A stretch of 64,000 nt of DNA from Paenibacillus sp. Soil522 (GCF_001428245.1 NZ_LMRV01000028.1:55288-119287); one strand, 5' to 3'. Numbered from the stretch's first letter, positions 33,227-42,653 are shown. Made by a program: numbers and translations. The notes: generated by a model not told the origin, from the sequence alone.

Positions 33227-34428
33227 TAACGGACTGCCGCTCTATAAACGATCTGGCCTCCGACGATTGTATTCGTTACCCATGGCTGGCCGTCATAGCG
33301 ATCCACGATGATTAGATCGGCTGCTTTGCCAAGCTCTATGGAACCAAGCTCGCTGCCTGTGCCTAATGCCTGAGCAGGATGCAGCGTTACCATCCGTACC
33401 GCAGACGGCAAAGCAGCAATCCCTTCATCGGCTAGCTTGAACACGGCTGCCAGCATGGAGGAAGGATGATAATCGGAGCATAAAATGTCGGCCGCATCCG
33501 CGGCAATGGCATCGACTGCCCTTAAGTTTTTATCATGCGATGCTCCTCTGACTACATTCGGCGCACCTACGCAAACCCTCATACCCCGCTCAGCAGCAAA
33601 CTTAGCTGTTTCCAAATTAATCGGAAATTCGCAGACGGAAACGCCGTAGCCGGCAGACTCTTCTATTTTTTCAACCGAATCATCATCATGCGAGGCGATA
33701 GCAATCCCGCGCTTTGCAGCAAGCTTGCTCAATTTCAGCAAATGCTCGCCGTTTACAAGCTGTCTCCGCTGAAGTAACTCCTCGACAATAACGCGCACCT
33801 CATCAACGCTAACACCCTGGTTCTTCATAACGTAACGTTCAAACGAACCTGGCTCGCGATATTGCCCTTGACCCGGCGAGTGATCCATAAACGACAAGTA
33901 GTCGATTGCTTTCTCATCCAAGTACCGCTCGACGATGGGCATGCCAGCCAGATGAGATACTTCGAATCGCAAGTGGATCCGGTTGCGGATCATGGACCGT
34001 TTGGTGCGGTAGCTGTTAATATGCTCGACCATCCCGGTAAGCAAATGATCACCGCGCAAGCTTAGCCCTACTCCAAGCGATAACGAATGGTACATCGTTG
34101 TTATGCCATGCACCGGCAGCTTTCGTTCGAACTCCAACAAAGCCATATCGAGAGGAAACAACGTATTCGGCCGGGGCTGTACTTCCTTCTCAATCGCATC
34201 GCAGTGGATGTCGATAAGGCCCGGGAGCACATACTGCTTTGCCGCATCAACCGATGTAAAGCTGGAATGCAGCCGTCTCCAGTTCCGGATAGCCTCTTCG
34301 CTTTCAAGGATAGCGTCAATTCTTCCATCGACGATAGCTACGGCTGCCTCCACTATTTTATCTGGCAATATTACCTTACCATTCATAACGATCAATGGCT
34401 TCATGCTGGCACTCAAGCGGTCATTCAT
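33223..34428 (-). CDS. phnM: Alpha-D-ribose 1-methylphosphonate 5-triphosphate diphosphatase (PhnM-like)
   Basis: Amidohydrolase-fold enzyme of the C-P lyase route that cuts pyrophosphate from the triphosphate intermediate. PhnM motifs: LPGLIDIHCDAIEKEVQPRP, where most amidohydrolases have DxHxH, then FMDHSPGQGQYR, IASHDDDS and DILCSDYHPSSML; C-terminal beta-sandwich GKAADLIIVD. Start taken as ATG 34428 (AAGGGG 12 bases upstream); TTG 34452 is also in frame. No other phn gene is in the window, so this is an orphan copy; it may serve a dispersed pathway or act on another substrate. Confidence 0.88.
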   Translation of the reverse strand: MNDRLSASMKPLIVMNGKVILPDKIVEAAVAIVDGRIDAILESEEAIRNWRRLHSSFTSVDAAKQYVLPGLIDIHCDAIEKEVQPRPNTLFPLDMALLEFERKLPVHGITTMYHSLSLGVGLSLRGDHLLTGMVEHINSYRTKRSMIRNRIHLRFEVSHLAGMPIVERYLDEKAIDYLSFMDHSPGQGQYREPGSFERYVMKNQGVSVDEVRVIVEELLQRRQLVNGEHLLKLSKLAAKRGIAIASHDDDSVEKIEESAGYGVSVCEFPINLETAKFAAERGMRVCVGAPNVVRGASHDKNLRAVDAIAADAADILCSDYHPSSMLAAVFKLADEGIAALPSAVRMVTLHPAQALGTGSELGSIELGKAADLIIVDRYDGQPWVTNTIVGGQIVYRAAVRY

Positions 34429-34556
34429 CGATTTGGTCGTCCCCTTATCCAATAGTTATGGATGTAAGCTTACCATATTCTGCACATCAAAATCATCCTG
34501 CCGCGCTTGCTCCGTATCCATTAATCCAGGGCAGCTGCTGCTTTGAAAAATAAATA

Positions 34557-34596
34557 AAATAAAGGTCTAAGCGTAAGTCGCTCAGACCTTTATTTT
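34557..34596 (-). terminator. Terminator after gbsR
   Basis: AAATAAAGGTCT (34557-34568) pairs with AGACCTTTATTT (34584-34595), with inner GCG/CGC. Runs of A and T on both sides make it bidirectional; it separates gbsR from phnM. Confidence 0.87.
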
Positions 34597-34626
34597 CTGC
34601 ATAAGCTATATCCCGTGTCCTATTCC

Positions 34627-35184
34627 TTATTCCTCTAGCGGTATAAATTTATAAATGTCCCCGGTCTCAAACGAGTCGATTAAACGTTCCAGCCATCTGT
34701 AATACTTTAACGCCTCGTCAATCTTCTGCATGTCATTCTCGAGCACGTCAAGAAACGCCGGATCGCTCTCATATTGCTGCTTTAATGCATCGATTTCCTT
34801 CATTGAACGGTTTAAAGCGCTCATGTTCTGCTCGACTGCTTTTCTCCATTTAATCGAGAAGAAATCCGCGAAGTTCTGATGCCAATTCGGCTCGACCTCG
34901 TATAAATCTTTTCTGGAGCCCTTGCCCCATACCTTATTTATCATCTTCAGGTCATGCAGCGTCCGCATGCCTGTACTCATCGACGTCTTGCTCATCCCCA
35001 TCGTCTGACTCATCTCATCAAGCGTAACCGGCTCACGATTAAAGTACATATTCCCGTAAAGATGACCAATAGATAATGTAATACCGTACAAGTCCATGTT
35101 TTTTCCGATCGATTCAATGACGCGGCGGCGCGTATTATGAAGCTTTGTGAGCTGTTCTTCTGTTAAATCTGCAAGTTCATTCAT
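34627..35184 (-). CDS. gbsR: GbsR/OpcR-family regulator of choline or glycine betaine genes
   Basis: MarR-like winged-helix repressor, 185 residues from ATG 35184, which has CAGGAGGAACG 5-8 bases upstream. The HTH is at about 55-90 (VTLDEMSQTMGMSKTSMSTG, then MRTLHDLKMINKVW), followed by KGSRKDLYEVEPNWHQNF, typical of GbsR proteins. GbsR-type regulators sense choline or betaine and repress uptake or synthesis genes. Divergent from the OpuA operon, which it presumably controls; operator not identified with confidence. Confidence 0.9.
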   Translation of the reverse strand: MNELADLTEEQLTKLHNTRRRVIESIGKNMDLYGITLSIGHLYGNMYFNREPVTLDEMSQTMGMSKTSMSTGMRTLHDLKMINKVWGKGSRKDLYEVEPNWHQNFADFFSIKWRKAVEQNMSALNRSMKEIDALKQQYESDPAFLDVLENDMQKIDEALKYYRWLERLIDSFETGDIYKFIPLEE

Positions 35185-35425
35185 GTCGTTCCTCCTGAGG
35201 AGTGTCGTTCCCCCTATCATGCCTACATCAATTATTGTAATCAAAGAGCCGTATATATGTAAAGAAAGCCTTTGACATGAAAAAGGGAGTTATCAGGAGT
35301 ATGCCGCATGTAAAGTACGTAAAGTTATAACTGTTCAAACTATACGATGGCTCACGCCTTTTGACCTTTACAAAGATAACCATCTACACTTATGGGAGTC
35401 GAAATATTCCACAAGGGGGCATAAC

Positions 35426-36634
35426 ATGGCGATTATAGAAGCCAAGAGGCTAACCAAAATTTTCGGAGCTGATCCGAAGAAGGTGATCCCGCTGCTGGAT
35501 AAAGGATGGTCGAAAGAGAAAATTTTTGCAGAAACGAAGCACACGGTTGGAGTTAACCAAGCCAGCTTCTCCATTGAAGCAGGACAAATATTCGTCATTA
35601 TGGGCTTATCCGGCAGCGGCAAGTCGACACTTGTTCGTCTGCTCAATCGCTTGATCGAGCCTACGCTAGGTCAAGTGCTGTTTAACGGGATAGACGTTCT
35701 CCGGATGTCTCCTGAGCAGCTTCGGCTGTTTAGAAGAAAAAATGTAGGTATGGTATTCCAGAAGTTCGCGCTCTTTCCGCATCGCACCGTTATTCAAAAT
35801 ATTGAATATGGGCTTGAGGTTCAGGGCATCGACAAAAAGAAGCGCAGAGCGATGGCGATGAATTCGCTGGAGCTTGTCGGGTTGAAGGGCTGGGAAAATA
35901 GCTATCCCGATCAATTAAGCGGCGGCATGCAGCAGCGCGTCGGACTCGCAAGAGGACTTGCTAATGATCCGGATGTTCTGCTGATGGACGAAGCTTTCAG
36001 CGCGCTTGATCCGCTTATTCGGAAGGATATGCAGGATGAGCTGCTTGAGCTCCAGTCCAAAATGAAAAAAACGATCATATTTATCACACATGACTTGAAC
36101 GAGGCTCTTCGAATCGGTGATCAAATCGCTTTGATGAAAGACGGCAGCGTCGTCCAAATCGGTTCGCCCGAAGAAATATTGATGCAGCCTGCCAACAAAT
36201 ATGTAGAGCGCTTTGTCGAGGACGTCGATTTGTCTAAAGTATTTACAGCATCGCATGTCATGGTCAAGCCCGAGACCATTACGATCGAAAAGGGTCCCCG
36301 CGTAGCCTTGCAATTGATGCGGGACCGCGGAATATCGAGCCTGTATGTAGTCGACAAAGGGATGCAGCTGCTCGGTGTTATAACCGCAGAGGACGCGGCT
36401 AACGCGATAAAAAACGGCTTAAAGCTGGAAGAAGCGATGGAGCGCGAAGCGCCTTCCGCCCTGCCGGACACTCTGCTTAATGAATTGTTTGAATTAATGA
36501 GCAATTCGAAATTCCCCGTATCCATCATTGATGACAAAGGACGCCTGAAAGGCATCGTCATCAAAGGCGCGGTTCTGGCCGCATTAGCCGGAAATTCTGT
36601 AATAGAGGCAGGTGAACGTCATGAATCTGCCTAA
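35426..36634 (+). CDS. opuAA: Glycine betaine ABC transporter ATPase OpuAA
   Basis: 402 residues. ABC domain with Walker A MGLSGSGKSTLVRLLNRL, signature LSGGMQQRVGLARGLA and Walker B DVLLMDEAFSALDP, preceded by the OpuA/ProV-specific N-terminus (FGADPKKVIPLLDKGWSKEK). The C-terminal ~120 residues form a CBS pair (about 275-390), the ionic-strength sensor of OpuA-type importers. First gene of an opuAA-AB-AC operon; AAGGGGGC lies 6-8 bases upstream of the ATG. Osmoprotectant uptake under high osmolarity is the expected role. Confidence 0.95.
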   Translation: MAIIEAKRLTKIFGADPKKVIPLLDKGWSKEKIFAETKHTVGVNQASFSIEAGQIFVIMGLSGSGKSTLVRLLNRLIEPTLGQVLFNGIDVLRMSPEQLRLFRRKNVGMVFQKFALFPHRTVIQNIEYGLEVQGIDKKKRRAMAMNSLELVGLKGWENSYPDQLSGGMQQRVGLARGLANDPDVLLMDEAFSALDPLIRKDMQDELLELQSKMKKTIIFITHDLNEALRIGDQIALMKDGSVVQIGSPEEILMQPANKYVERFVEDVDLSKVFTASHVMVKPETITIEKGPRVALQLMRDRGISSLYVVDKGMQLLGVITAEDAANAIKNGLKLEEAMEREAPSALPDTLLNELFELMSNSKFPVSIIDDKGRLKGIVIKGAVLAALAGNSVIEAGERHESA

Positions 36635-37457
36635 AATCCCGTTAGCCGGCTGGATCGAATGGCTGGAGGCTTGGCTTGAAGCTCATTTGGACCCGTTCTT
36701 CCAATTGATTCGTACCGTTGTCGGCGAAACCGTAAACGGAATGGATACAGCGCTTAATTGGTTTCCGCCGCTGGTTCTTATCGTTATATTTACCCTTATA
36801 GCTTGGTATATCGGCAAGTGGAAAATGGCTTTATTTACGCTTATCGGACTGCTTATTATCGAAAATCTCGGCTTATGGAGCCAAACGATGCAGACACTAG
36901 CGCTCGTATTGACCGCGGCCTTCATATCGGTGCTGATCGGCGTCCCGGCAGGCATACTGTGCGCCCGTAATTCCAGCATCCAAAAAATCGTTACGCCGGT
37001 GCTCGACTTCATGCAGACGATGCCAGCGTTTGTTTACTTGCTGCCTGCCGTAACCTTCTTCTCTCTCGGCGTTGTTCCCGGCGTTATCTCATCGATCATT
37101 TTCGCGATACCGCCAACGATCCGGCTGACGAACCTCGGCATACGTCAGGTGCCGGCCGAGTTAGTTGAAGCAGCAGATGCCTTCGGCTCGACGCCTGCGC
37201 AGAAGCTGTTTAAGCTGCAGCTGCCGCTTGCGATGCCGACGATTATGGCCGGCATCAATCAGACGATTATGCTGTCGCTATCGATGGTCGTAATCTCCTC
37301 GATGATCGGCGCACAGGGCGTTGGCGCTTCTGTCTATCGCGCTGTTACGCAAGGCAATACCGGTATAGGCTTTGAAGCCGGTCTCGCCATCGTTATTTTA
37401 GCCATCGTTTTGGACCGGCTGACCCAACAGGTCATTCGCAAAACGAAAACATCCTAA
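36621..37457 (+). CDS. opuAB: Glycine betaine ABC transporter permease OpuAB
   Basis: 278 residues from ATG 36621 (GAGGCAGG upstream), overlapping the end of opuAA by 14 bases; GTG 36612 is an alternative start. Several membrane spans and the permease-ATPase contact loop EAADAFGSTPAQKLFKLQLPLA. PPTIRLTNLGIRQVPAELVEA is typical of the OpuAB/ProW group. Forms the pore with a second copy, energised by OpuAA. Confidence 0.94.
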   Translation: MNLPKIPLAGWIEWLEAWLEAHLDPFFQLIRTVVGETVNGMDTALNWFPPLVLIVIFTLIAWYIGKWKMALFTLIGLLIIENLGLWSQTMQTLALVLTAAFISVLIGVPAGILCARNSSIQKIVTPVLDFMQTMPAFVYLLPAVTFFSLGVVPGVISSIIFAIPPTIRLTNLGIRQVPAELVEAADAFGSTPAQKLFKLQLPLAMPTIMAGINQTIMLSLSMVVISSMIGAQGVGASVYRAVTQGNTGIGFEAGLAIVILAIVLDRLTQQVIRKTKTS

Positions 37458-37503
37458 ACCAACAAGATAAAACGTATATTCACAAACTTTGAGGAGTGAT
37501 TTT

Positions 37504-38370
37504 TTGAAATTCAATAAAATGAGTATAATCGCTGCAGCTGTTATTATGATCGCTCTAGTGGCCGGATGCTCCGCCTCCGGGGGGAGCAGCAGCAAAAAAG
37601 TAACGCTCGCCTATGTCGCTTGGGATTCCGAGATTGCAAGCACCTATGTTGTAAAAGAAGTGCTGGAGCAAAAGCTTAACTACGATGTTGAGCTGATGCA
37701 GGTAGATGCAGGTCCAATGTGGGCCGGTATTTCCGATGGCAGCGCGGATGCTATGGTAGCGGCATGGCTGCCAACGACGCATGCTTCATATGTAGAGAAA
37801 TATAATGGCAAATACGAGGATCTTGGACCTAACCTGGAAGGCACCAAAATCGGTCTTGTCGTTCCACAGTATATGGATATTAACAGCATCGGGGAGCTAA
37901 CCGAAAGCATTGGCGATACGGTGGACCATACGATTATCGGCATTGAGCCGGGCGCTGGCCTTATGATGTCAACAGAGAAAGTGTTAGACGAATATAAGCT
38001 GCGGGATAAATGGACGCTGCTCGAAAGCTCTTCTGCAGCGATGACGCAGCAGCTCGAGAAGGCTTATGCGAACAAGGAACCGATTGTTGTCACAGGCTGG
38101 ACGCCGCATTGGATGTTCGCGAAGATGGATCTGAAATATTTAGAGGATCCTAAAAACGTATATGGCGGAGATGAGCAAATTCATACGATTGCGCGTAAAG
38201 GTCTGAAGGAGGATCAGCCTGAGGCGTTCGCCTTCCTCGACCGGTTCAATTGGACTTCTGAAGATATGGCAGCTGTCATGGTTCAAATTCAAGAAGGCCA
38301 AACACCTGAGGCAGCAGCCAAGGCATGGGTTGAGCAGAACGCAGATAAAGTTGAAGCGTGGATCAAATAA
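37504..38370 (+). CDS. opuAC: Glycine betaine-binding lipoprotein OpuAC
   Basis: 288 residues from TTG 37504, preceded by GAGGAG 8 bases upstream. Signal peptide with lipobox LVAGC, then an OpuAC substrate-binding domain: VTLAYVAWDSEIASTYVVKE, then DGSADAMVAAWLPTTHASYV and WTPHWMFAKMDLKYLEDP, with the Trp residues that build the betaine cage. A second stop-loop pair follows (38388-38429). Completes a full OpuA importer; the permease and binding protein are separate genes as in B. subtilis. Confidence 0.95.
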   Translation: MKFNKMSIIAAAVIMIALVAGCSASGGSSSKKVTLAYVAWDSEIASTYVVKEVLEQKLNYDVELMQVDAGPMWAGISDGSADAMVAAWLPTTHASYVEKYNGKYEDLGPNLEGTKIGLVVPQYMDINSIGELTESIGDTVDHTIIGIEPGAGLMMSTEKVLDEYKLRDKWTLLESSSAAMTQQLEKAYANKEPIVVTGWTPHWMFAKMDLKYLEDPKNVYGGDEQIHTIARKGLKEDQPEAFAFLDRFNWTSEDMAAVMVQIQEGQTPEAAAKAWVEQNADKVEAWIK

Positions 38371-38387
38371 AAGCATAGAACAACATT

Positions 38388-38429
38388 AGAGTGCCTCGAA
38401 AGCCAAATGGCTGCAGGGGCACTCTTTTA
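38388..38429 (+). terminator. Terminator of the opuA operon
   Basis: AGAGTGCC (38388-38395) pairs with GGCACTCT (38418-38425), inner AGCC/GGCT, followed by TTTT. Confidence 0.8.
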
Positions 38430-38461
38430 AATCATTTTACTGTACAAATCCAAAAAAACAG

Positions 38462-38510
38462 AAAAATGGCTGTCTCAAAGGTCTTATCAGACCTTGAGAC
38501 AGTCATTTTT
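38462..38510. terminator. Terminator of the LacI/Gfo/ThuA operon
   Basis: AAAAATG...CTGTCTCA and AGGTCT pair with AGACCT, TGAGACAG and CATTTTT, leaving a short loop at TATC. Ends in T runs on both strands; on the minus strand it lies 9 bases past the last gene of that operon. Confidence 0.9.
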
Positions 38511-38518
38511 CACATTTA

Positions 38519-39619
38519 TTAATCTAAGCAGTAGGGCTGCAGACCGAGCGGCAGCGGCTGCGGACGCTCACAGCTGCTCTTCATCACATAATGCACGCCT
38601 TGCTCCGATGCGTCATGGAAGCCATGCATCGCTTCAAGCACATGATAAGCAAGCTCGCCATTCGCACGGTGCTTGCGGCCGGTTTGAATCGCTTTGGCCA
38701 TATCGGCTGCGCCAACGCCCCGGGCATTTTCTGTAAAACCGTAAGCAAGAGGAATATCCGACCATTCCTTCGAGCCTGCGCGCCAAATTTTAACCTGACC
38801 GCCGAAGTTGTTCGGATCCGGAACGAGCAGCGTGCCTTCACTGCCGTATACCTCGATACGAGGTAGCGTCGAGCCGCCCTTCACGTCAAAGCTCGTCAGC
38901 AGCGTCCCGATCGGACCGGATGCAAAATCCATCACGCCCGCGATATGCGTCGGCACCTCGACCTTCACTTGCTGACCGTATTTAGGCTTGCTCGTAATCG
39001 TTCTCTCAGAATAAGAGATGCGCGCAGAGGCCGTTACCCGCGTAATAGGTCCAAGCAGCGCAACAAGCGCCGTTAAATAATACGGGCCCATGTCAAACAT
39101 AGGGCCGCCGCCCGTCTGGTAATAAAACTCAGGAGCCGGATGCCAGGATTCGGGGCCGCCGCTTACCATGAACGCGGTCGCGCCAATCGGCGTACCGATC
39201 CAGCCATCCTCCAGCAGCTTAATGCTTGTCTGAATGCCCCCGCCGAGGAACGTATCCGGCGCGCTTCCGACGTAAAGCCCTTTTCTGGCAGCAAGCTCAA
39301 GTACCTGCTTAGCTTCCTCGCGGGTTACCGCAAAAGGCTTCTCTACGTAAACATGCTTGCCCGCCTCAAGAGCCTGCAGACAAACCTTGGCATGCGCCTG
39401 CGGAATAGTCAAATTGATAATCAATTGAATATCCGGATCAGCGAGCATTTCCTCCACCGAGCAGCCGCGAACGCCAAACTCATCGCCCTTAGCCCTAGCC
39501 CGCTCGACATCCAAATCCGCACAAGCCACAACCTGAAGCGCATCAAAGCGATTGCCGTTTTCAAAATAAATCCCGCTAATATTACCCGTTCCGATAATAC
39601 CTGCTTTAATCTTGTCCAT
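38519..39619 (-). CDS. Gfo/Idh/MocA-family oxidoreductase
   Basis: 366 residues. N-terminal Rossmann fold with KAGIIGTGNISGIYFEN and the EKP motif (AGKHVYVEKPFAVTREEA), the family hallmark. C-terminal alpha/beta domain with GGGPMFDMGPYYLTALVALLG holding the usual catalytic His replaced by neighbours; the exact catalytic residue is unclear (a Tyr pair is present). Substrate likely a sugar, inositol or sugar acid. Last gene of the LacI-led operon, 45 bases after thuA. Confidence 0.9.
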   Translation of the reverse strand: MDKIKAGIIGTGNISGIYFENGNRFDALQVVACADLDVERARAKGDEFGVRGCSVEEMLADPDIQLIINLTIPQAHAKVCLQALEAGKHVYVEKPFAVTREEAKQVLELAARKGLYVGSAPDTFLGGGIQTSIKLLEDGWIGTPIGATAFMVSGGPESWHPAPEFYYQTGGGPMFDMGPYYLTALVALLGPITRVTASARISYSERTITSKPKYGQQVKVEVPTHIAGVMDFASGPIGTLLTSFDVKGGSTLPRIEVYGSEGTLLVPDPNNFGGQVKIWRAGSKEWSDIPLAYGFTENARGVGAADMAKAIQTGRKHRANGELAYHVLEAMHGFHDASEQGVHYVMKSSCERPQPLPLGLQPYCLD

Positions 39620-39664
39620 TTTAGTCCGTCCCTCGTCCCATGCTTATTATTTTATCATTTCGAT

Positions 39665-40387
39665 TTACAGCTGATTATCCGCCATGCCGCTATAGGCCGC
39701 AGCGCTTGTGCCAGCCTCTAACGCTCTAGCCTTGCCATCCGCACACCATAGGAAGCCGCGTCTCATGAGCTCCTTAACGGTTGGAATGTCGATAATATTC
39801 GCTTGATGGCCAAGCGAGTTATAGTAAACTCGTCCTACGCCCCAGCGCTTCGTCCATACGACAGGCATATCGACTGCCTTATTAAGGGAGTGAGGTCCCG
39901 GCGTCAGCGGAAACCGCGTTGTTGCTAGCACTTCCACCGCAGGATCCACATGCAAATAATATTGCTCCGAACTTACGACGAAATCGTCAATGCCTTCCGT
40001 CAGCGGGCTAGTTGAATTAGAAATATTAACCGTATATTCAACGCCGTCATTGCCTGGATGCGCCACCCATTGGCCGCCGGTCATAAACTGCCAGTCTACG
40101 TTTTCACGGAATGCATCGCACATGCCGCCATGACAGCCAGCGAGTCCTACGCCGCTTTGGACAGCAGCAGAAACGTTATTAACGAGCTGCTGCTCAATGC
40201 GTGCCATCGTCCACACGGGCACGATGAGATCCAGCCCCAGCAGCTTCTCCGCATCCGCGAACGCTTCCAGCGTATCGGACACCTCCACCTCAAAGTCTTC
40301 AGAGGCAAGCACCTCGCGGAAAATCTCAGCTACCTCCTTCGGCTGATGACCATCCCAGCCGCCCCATACGATCAAAGCCTTTTTCAT
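39665..40387 (-). CDS. ThuA-domain protein (trehalose-utilisation type)
   Basis: 240 residues from ATG 40387, with AGGCAGG 8 bases upstream. ThuA fold (glutamine-amidotransferase-like): KALIVWGGWDGHQPKEVAEI at the start, VQSGVGLAGCHGGMCDAF in the middle and GVGRVYYNSLGHQANIID near the end. ThuA proteins accompany Gfo/Idh/MocA dehydrogenases in the oxidation and turnover of disaccharides (3-keto-sugar routes); the role here is inferred from this pairing. Confidence 0.9.
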   Translation of the reverse strand: MKKALIVWGGWDGHQPKEVAEIFREVLASEDFEVEVSDTLEAFADAEKLLGLDLIVPVWTMARIEQQLVNNVSAAVQSGVGLAGCHGGMCDAFRENVDWQFMTGGQWVAHPGNDGVEYTVNISNSTSPLTEGIDDFVVSSEQYYLHVDPAVEVLATTRFPLTPGPHSLNKAVDMPVVWTKRWGVGRVYYNSLGHQANIIDIPTVKELMRRGFLWCADGKARALEAGTSAAAYSGMADNQL

Positions 40388-40434
40388 TAGCTCAACCTGC
40401 CTCTCCAATGCTCTGCTTTATGTCCTAGCTTTAC

Positions 40435-41598
40435 TTACGATAATTCGCTAATGGCAACCCAGCGGCGCTCAGCAATCGAACGATCTACCGCCTCAAGCAC
40501 CTCTTGGCATTTTACGCCGTCTACAAAGTTTGGAACCGGTTGGCGATCCTCAGCGAATGCTTGCATCAGCTCGTGCACCTCATGCGTGAACGTATGCTCA
40601 TATCCAATCGTATGTCCCGCAGGCCACCAGGCATCCATGTAAGCATGCGCCGGGTCAGTAGCAAGCACGCGGCGGAAGCCCTGTACATCCTCAGCATCAT
40701 CTGTAAAATAAACCTGCAGCTCATTCATCCGCTCAAAATCAAACTTGATGCTGCCTTTGCTTCCATTAATTTCAAATGCGTTCGTACAACGGTGGCCGGC
40801 TGCAAAGCGGGTTGCCTCGAAGCTGCCCAGCGCGCCGTTTGCAAAGCGTGTCATGAACAAGGTCGCATCGTCGACCGTAACCTCGCCGCGAGGTCCATCC
40901 TCGCTGCCCTTAGCGCTCAAACCCGTCATGGCGGAAGCGATCGGCCGCTCCTTAACGAACGTCTCGCTCATTCCGATAACCTCGTTGAATTCGCCGACCA
41001 GGAAGCGCGCCATATCGATCAGATGTGCCCCTAGATCGCCGTGAGAGCCGGAGCCGGCGATTTCCTTCTGAAGGCGCCATACGAGCGGGAAGTTCGGGTC
41101 AATGATCCAATCCTGCAAAAACACGGCGCGGAAATGGTGGATTTCACCGATACGGCCATCCGAAACCAGCTTCTTCGCCAGCTGAATCGCAGGCGCGAAT
41201 CGGTAGTTAAAGCCAACCATATGCTTCACGCCGGCCTTCTCCGCCGCCTCAAGCATCTCGCGGGAATCCTCGAGCGTAAGCGCTAGCGGCTTCTCACAGA
41301 ATAGATGCTTGCCTGCCGCTGCCGCTGCGAGCGCGATTGCCTTATGCGCGTCGCTTGGCGCATTAATATCGATCAAATCGATATCATCGCGTTTAACAAG
41401 CTCCTTCCAATCGGTTTCTGCACTTTCCCAGCCGAATTGTGCACGGGCTTGTTCCAGCCCTTCCGGATCGCGGCCGCAAATCGCCTTCATCTCCGGTTTA
41501 ACCGAATCCGGAAAAAACATCGGAAGCGCACGGTAAGCGTTACTATGCGCTTTACCCATAAACTTATAGCCAACCATACCTACTCTTACTTTATTCAT
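40435..41598 (-). CDS. Gfo/Idh/MocA-family oxidoreductase (second of the operon)
   Basis: 387 residues. Rossmann motif VRVGMVGYKFMGKAHSNAYR, then ICGRDPEGLEQARAQFGW and the EKP motif LFCEKPLALTLEDS. The C-terminal domain has EIAGSGSHGDLGAHLIDMARF with the catalytic His candidate and DDATLFMTRFANGALGSFEA. Two different members of this family flank ThuA, a common set in Paenibacillus sugar operons. Lies 17 bases after the LacI-type gene. Substrate unknown. Confidence 0.92.
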   Translation of the reverse strand: MNKVRVGMVGYKFMGKAHSNAYRALPMFFPDSVKPEMKAICGRDPEGLEQARAQFGWESAETDWKELVKRDDIDLIDINAPSDAHKAIALAAAAAGKHLFCEKPLALTLEDSREMLEAAEKAGVKHMVGFNYRFAPAIQLAKKLVSDGRIGEIHHFRAVFLQDWIIDPNFPLVWRLQKEIAGSGSHGDLGAHLIDMARFLVGEFNEVIGMSETFVKERPIASAMTGLSAKGSEDGPRGEVTVDDATLFMTRFANGALGSFEATRFAAGHRCTNAFEINGSKGSIKFDFERMNELQVYFTDDAEDVQGFRRVLATDPAHAYMDAWWPAGHTIGYEHTFTHEVHELMQAFAEDRQPVPNFVDGVKCQEVLEAVDRSIAERRWVAISELS

Positions 41599-41615
41599 AA
41601 AAGCCCGCCTCTCTT

Positions 41616-42653
41616 TTATACTTTCTCATTTTTTATGCCGGACGTTTCTCTTTGAACCAAGATGACGGGCAGCAAATCCCGCTCCGGTTCCGTTAATTCA
41701 TCATTTTGCTCCGTCTCTAGCAGTCTGGCAGCAGCGAGCTTACCCATCTCATAAAAGGGTACCGCAACGGTCGACAGCTGCGGGCTTATGATGCGCGAGC
41801 CGTCTGAATCGTCATACCCGACCAGCGCGTAATGCCGGCCTGCCTCGAGCGCCAGCTCGCGCAGCCCCTGCATCAGTCCGATCGCCATCCGGTCATTCGC
41901 TGCAAATACCGCGTCAATGCTGCCGGCTTGTATTTGCTTTGCCAACTGCCCTGCCAGCACATAGCCGCTCTTGCGGCTGTAATTGCCCGCGTAGACAAGC
42001 TTTGGCTCATACGCAATACCGGCTTCCTCCAGCGCTACCATGTACCCTTCCAGCCGGTCAGCACTGTTAGAATACTGCTGTGGGCCGTTTACGAAAGCGA
42101 TGCTGCGGCTGCCCTGCTCAATCAAATGCCGAACGGCCGCCATGCTGCCGGCGACATGATCGGCATCGACAGTCCGGTAAGACTCCTCGTCATAGCGCTG
42201 GTTCATGAGACAGAAGGGAAAGCCTCCCGCCTTCAGCTCCGCCAGAGCAGCCCTCTCTTCCGGCACGTTTTCGGACCCAAGCACGATGCACGCATCAATC
42301 TTCTGCGTTCGAAAAAGCTTCGCGTAATCCCTCGCTCCGTCCGGCTCTCTGAAAATAAGCAGCAGATCATAGCCGCAGCGCTTCACCGTCTCGCCGATCC
42401 CGCTTAATATTTCCGAGAAATAGTAAGTGGAGAACAAATGAACCTTCGGCACGAACGGCAGGATGACGCCAATATTTCCGCTCTTCCTCCTGGCAAACTG
42501 CTGCGCTAGCGCATTCGGAACGTAACCGAGCTCGGCAGCTGCCTGCAATACGCGCTCGCGCGTATCCTCTTTCATTGGGCCAACGTTGTTCAATACTCTG
42601 GATACGGTCGCCTCTGATACCCCGGCCAGCTTTGCTACTTCTTTCCTGCTAAT
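41616..42653 (-). CDS. LacI-family repressor with an apparent ATT start codon
   Basis: 345 residues. The DNA-binding head SRKEVAKLAGVSEATVSRVL and the hinge are complete only if translation begins at ATT 42653: an ideal AGGAGG (42663-42668) lies 9 bases upstream, an in-frame TAG stop is four codons before the AGGAGG, and there is no ATG, GTG or TTG in frame until codon 21, inside the HTH. The rest is the periplasmic-binding-like effector domain (NIGVILPFVPKVHLFSTYYF, then ALVGYDDSDGSRIISPQLST). It should repress its own operon via the operator at 42702-42719. First gene of a four-gene operon. Confidence 0.88.
   Translation of the reverse strand: MSRKEVAKLAGVSEATVSRVLNNVGPMKEDTRERVLQAAAELGYVPNALAQQFARRKSGNIGVILPFVPKVHLFSTYYFSEILSGIGETVKRCGYDLLLIFREPDGARDYAKLFRTQKIDACIVLGSENVPEERAALAELKAGGFPFCLMNQRYDEESYRTVDADHVAGSMAAVRHLIEQGSRSIAFVNGPQQYSNSADRLEGYMVALEEAGIAYEPKLVYAGNYSRKSGYVLAGQLAKQIQAGSIDAVFAANDRMAIGLMQGLRELALEAGRHYALVGYDDSDGSRIISPQLSTVAVPFYEMGKLAAARLLETEQNDELTEPERDLLPVILVQRETSGIKNEKV

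Noticed and set aside
35245..35425. GbsR operator and opuA promoter
   Set aside because: TTGACC with a weak CTACAC 17 bases on and a TAAAGTACGTAAAG repeat were seen, but neither is strong enough to annotate.
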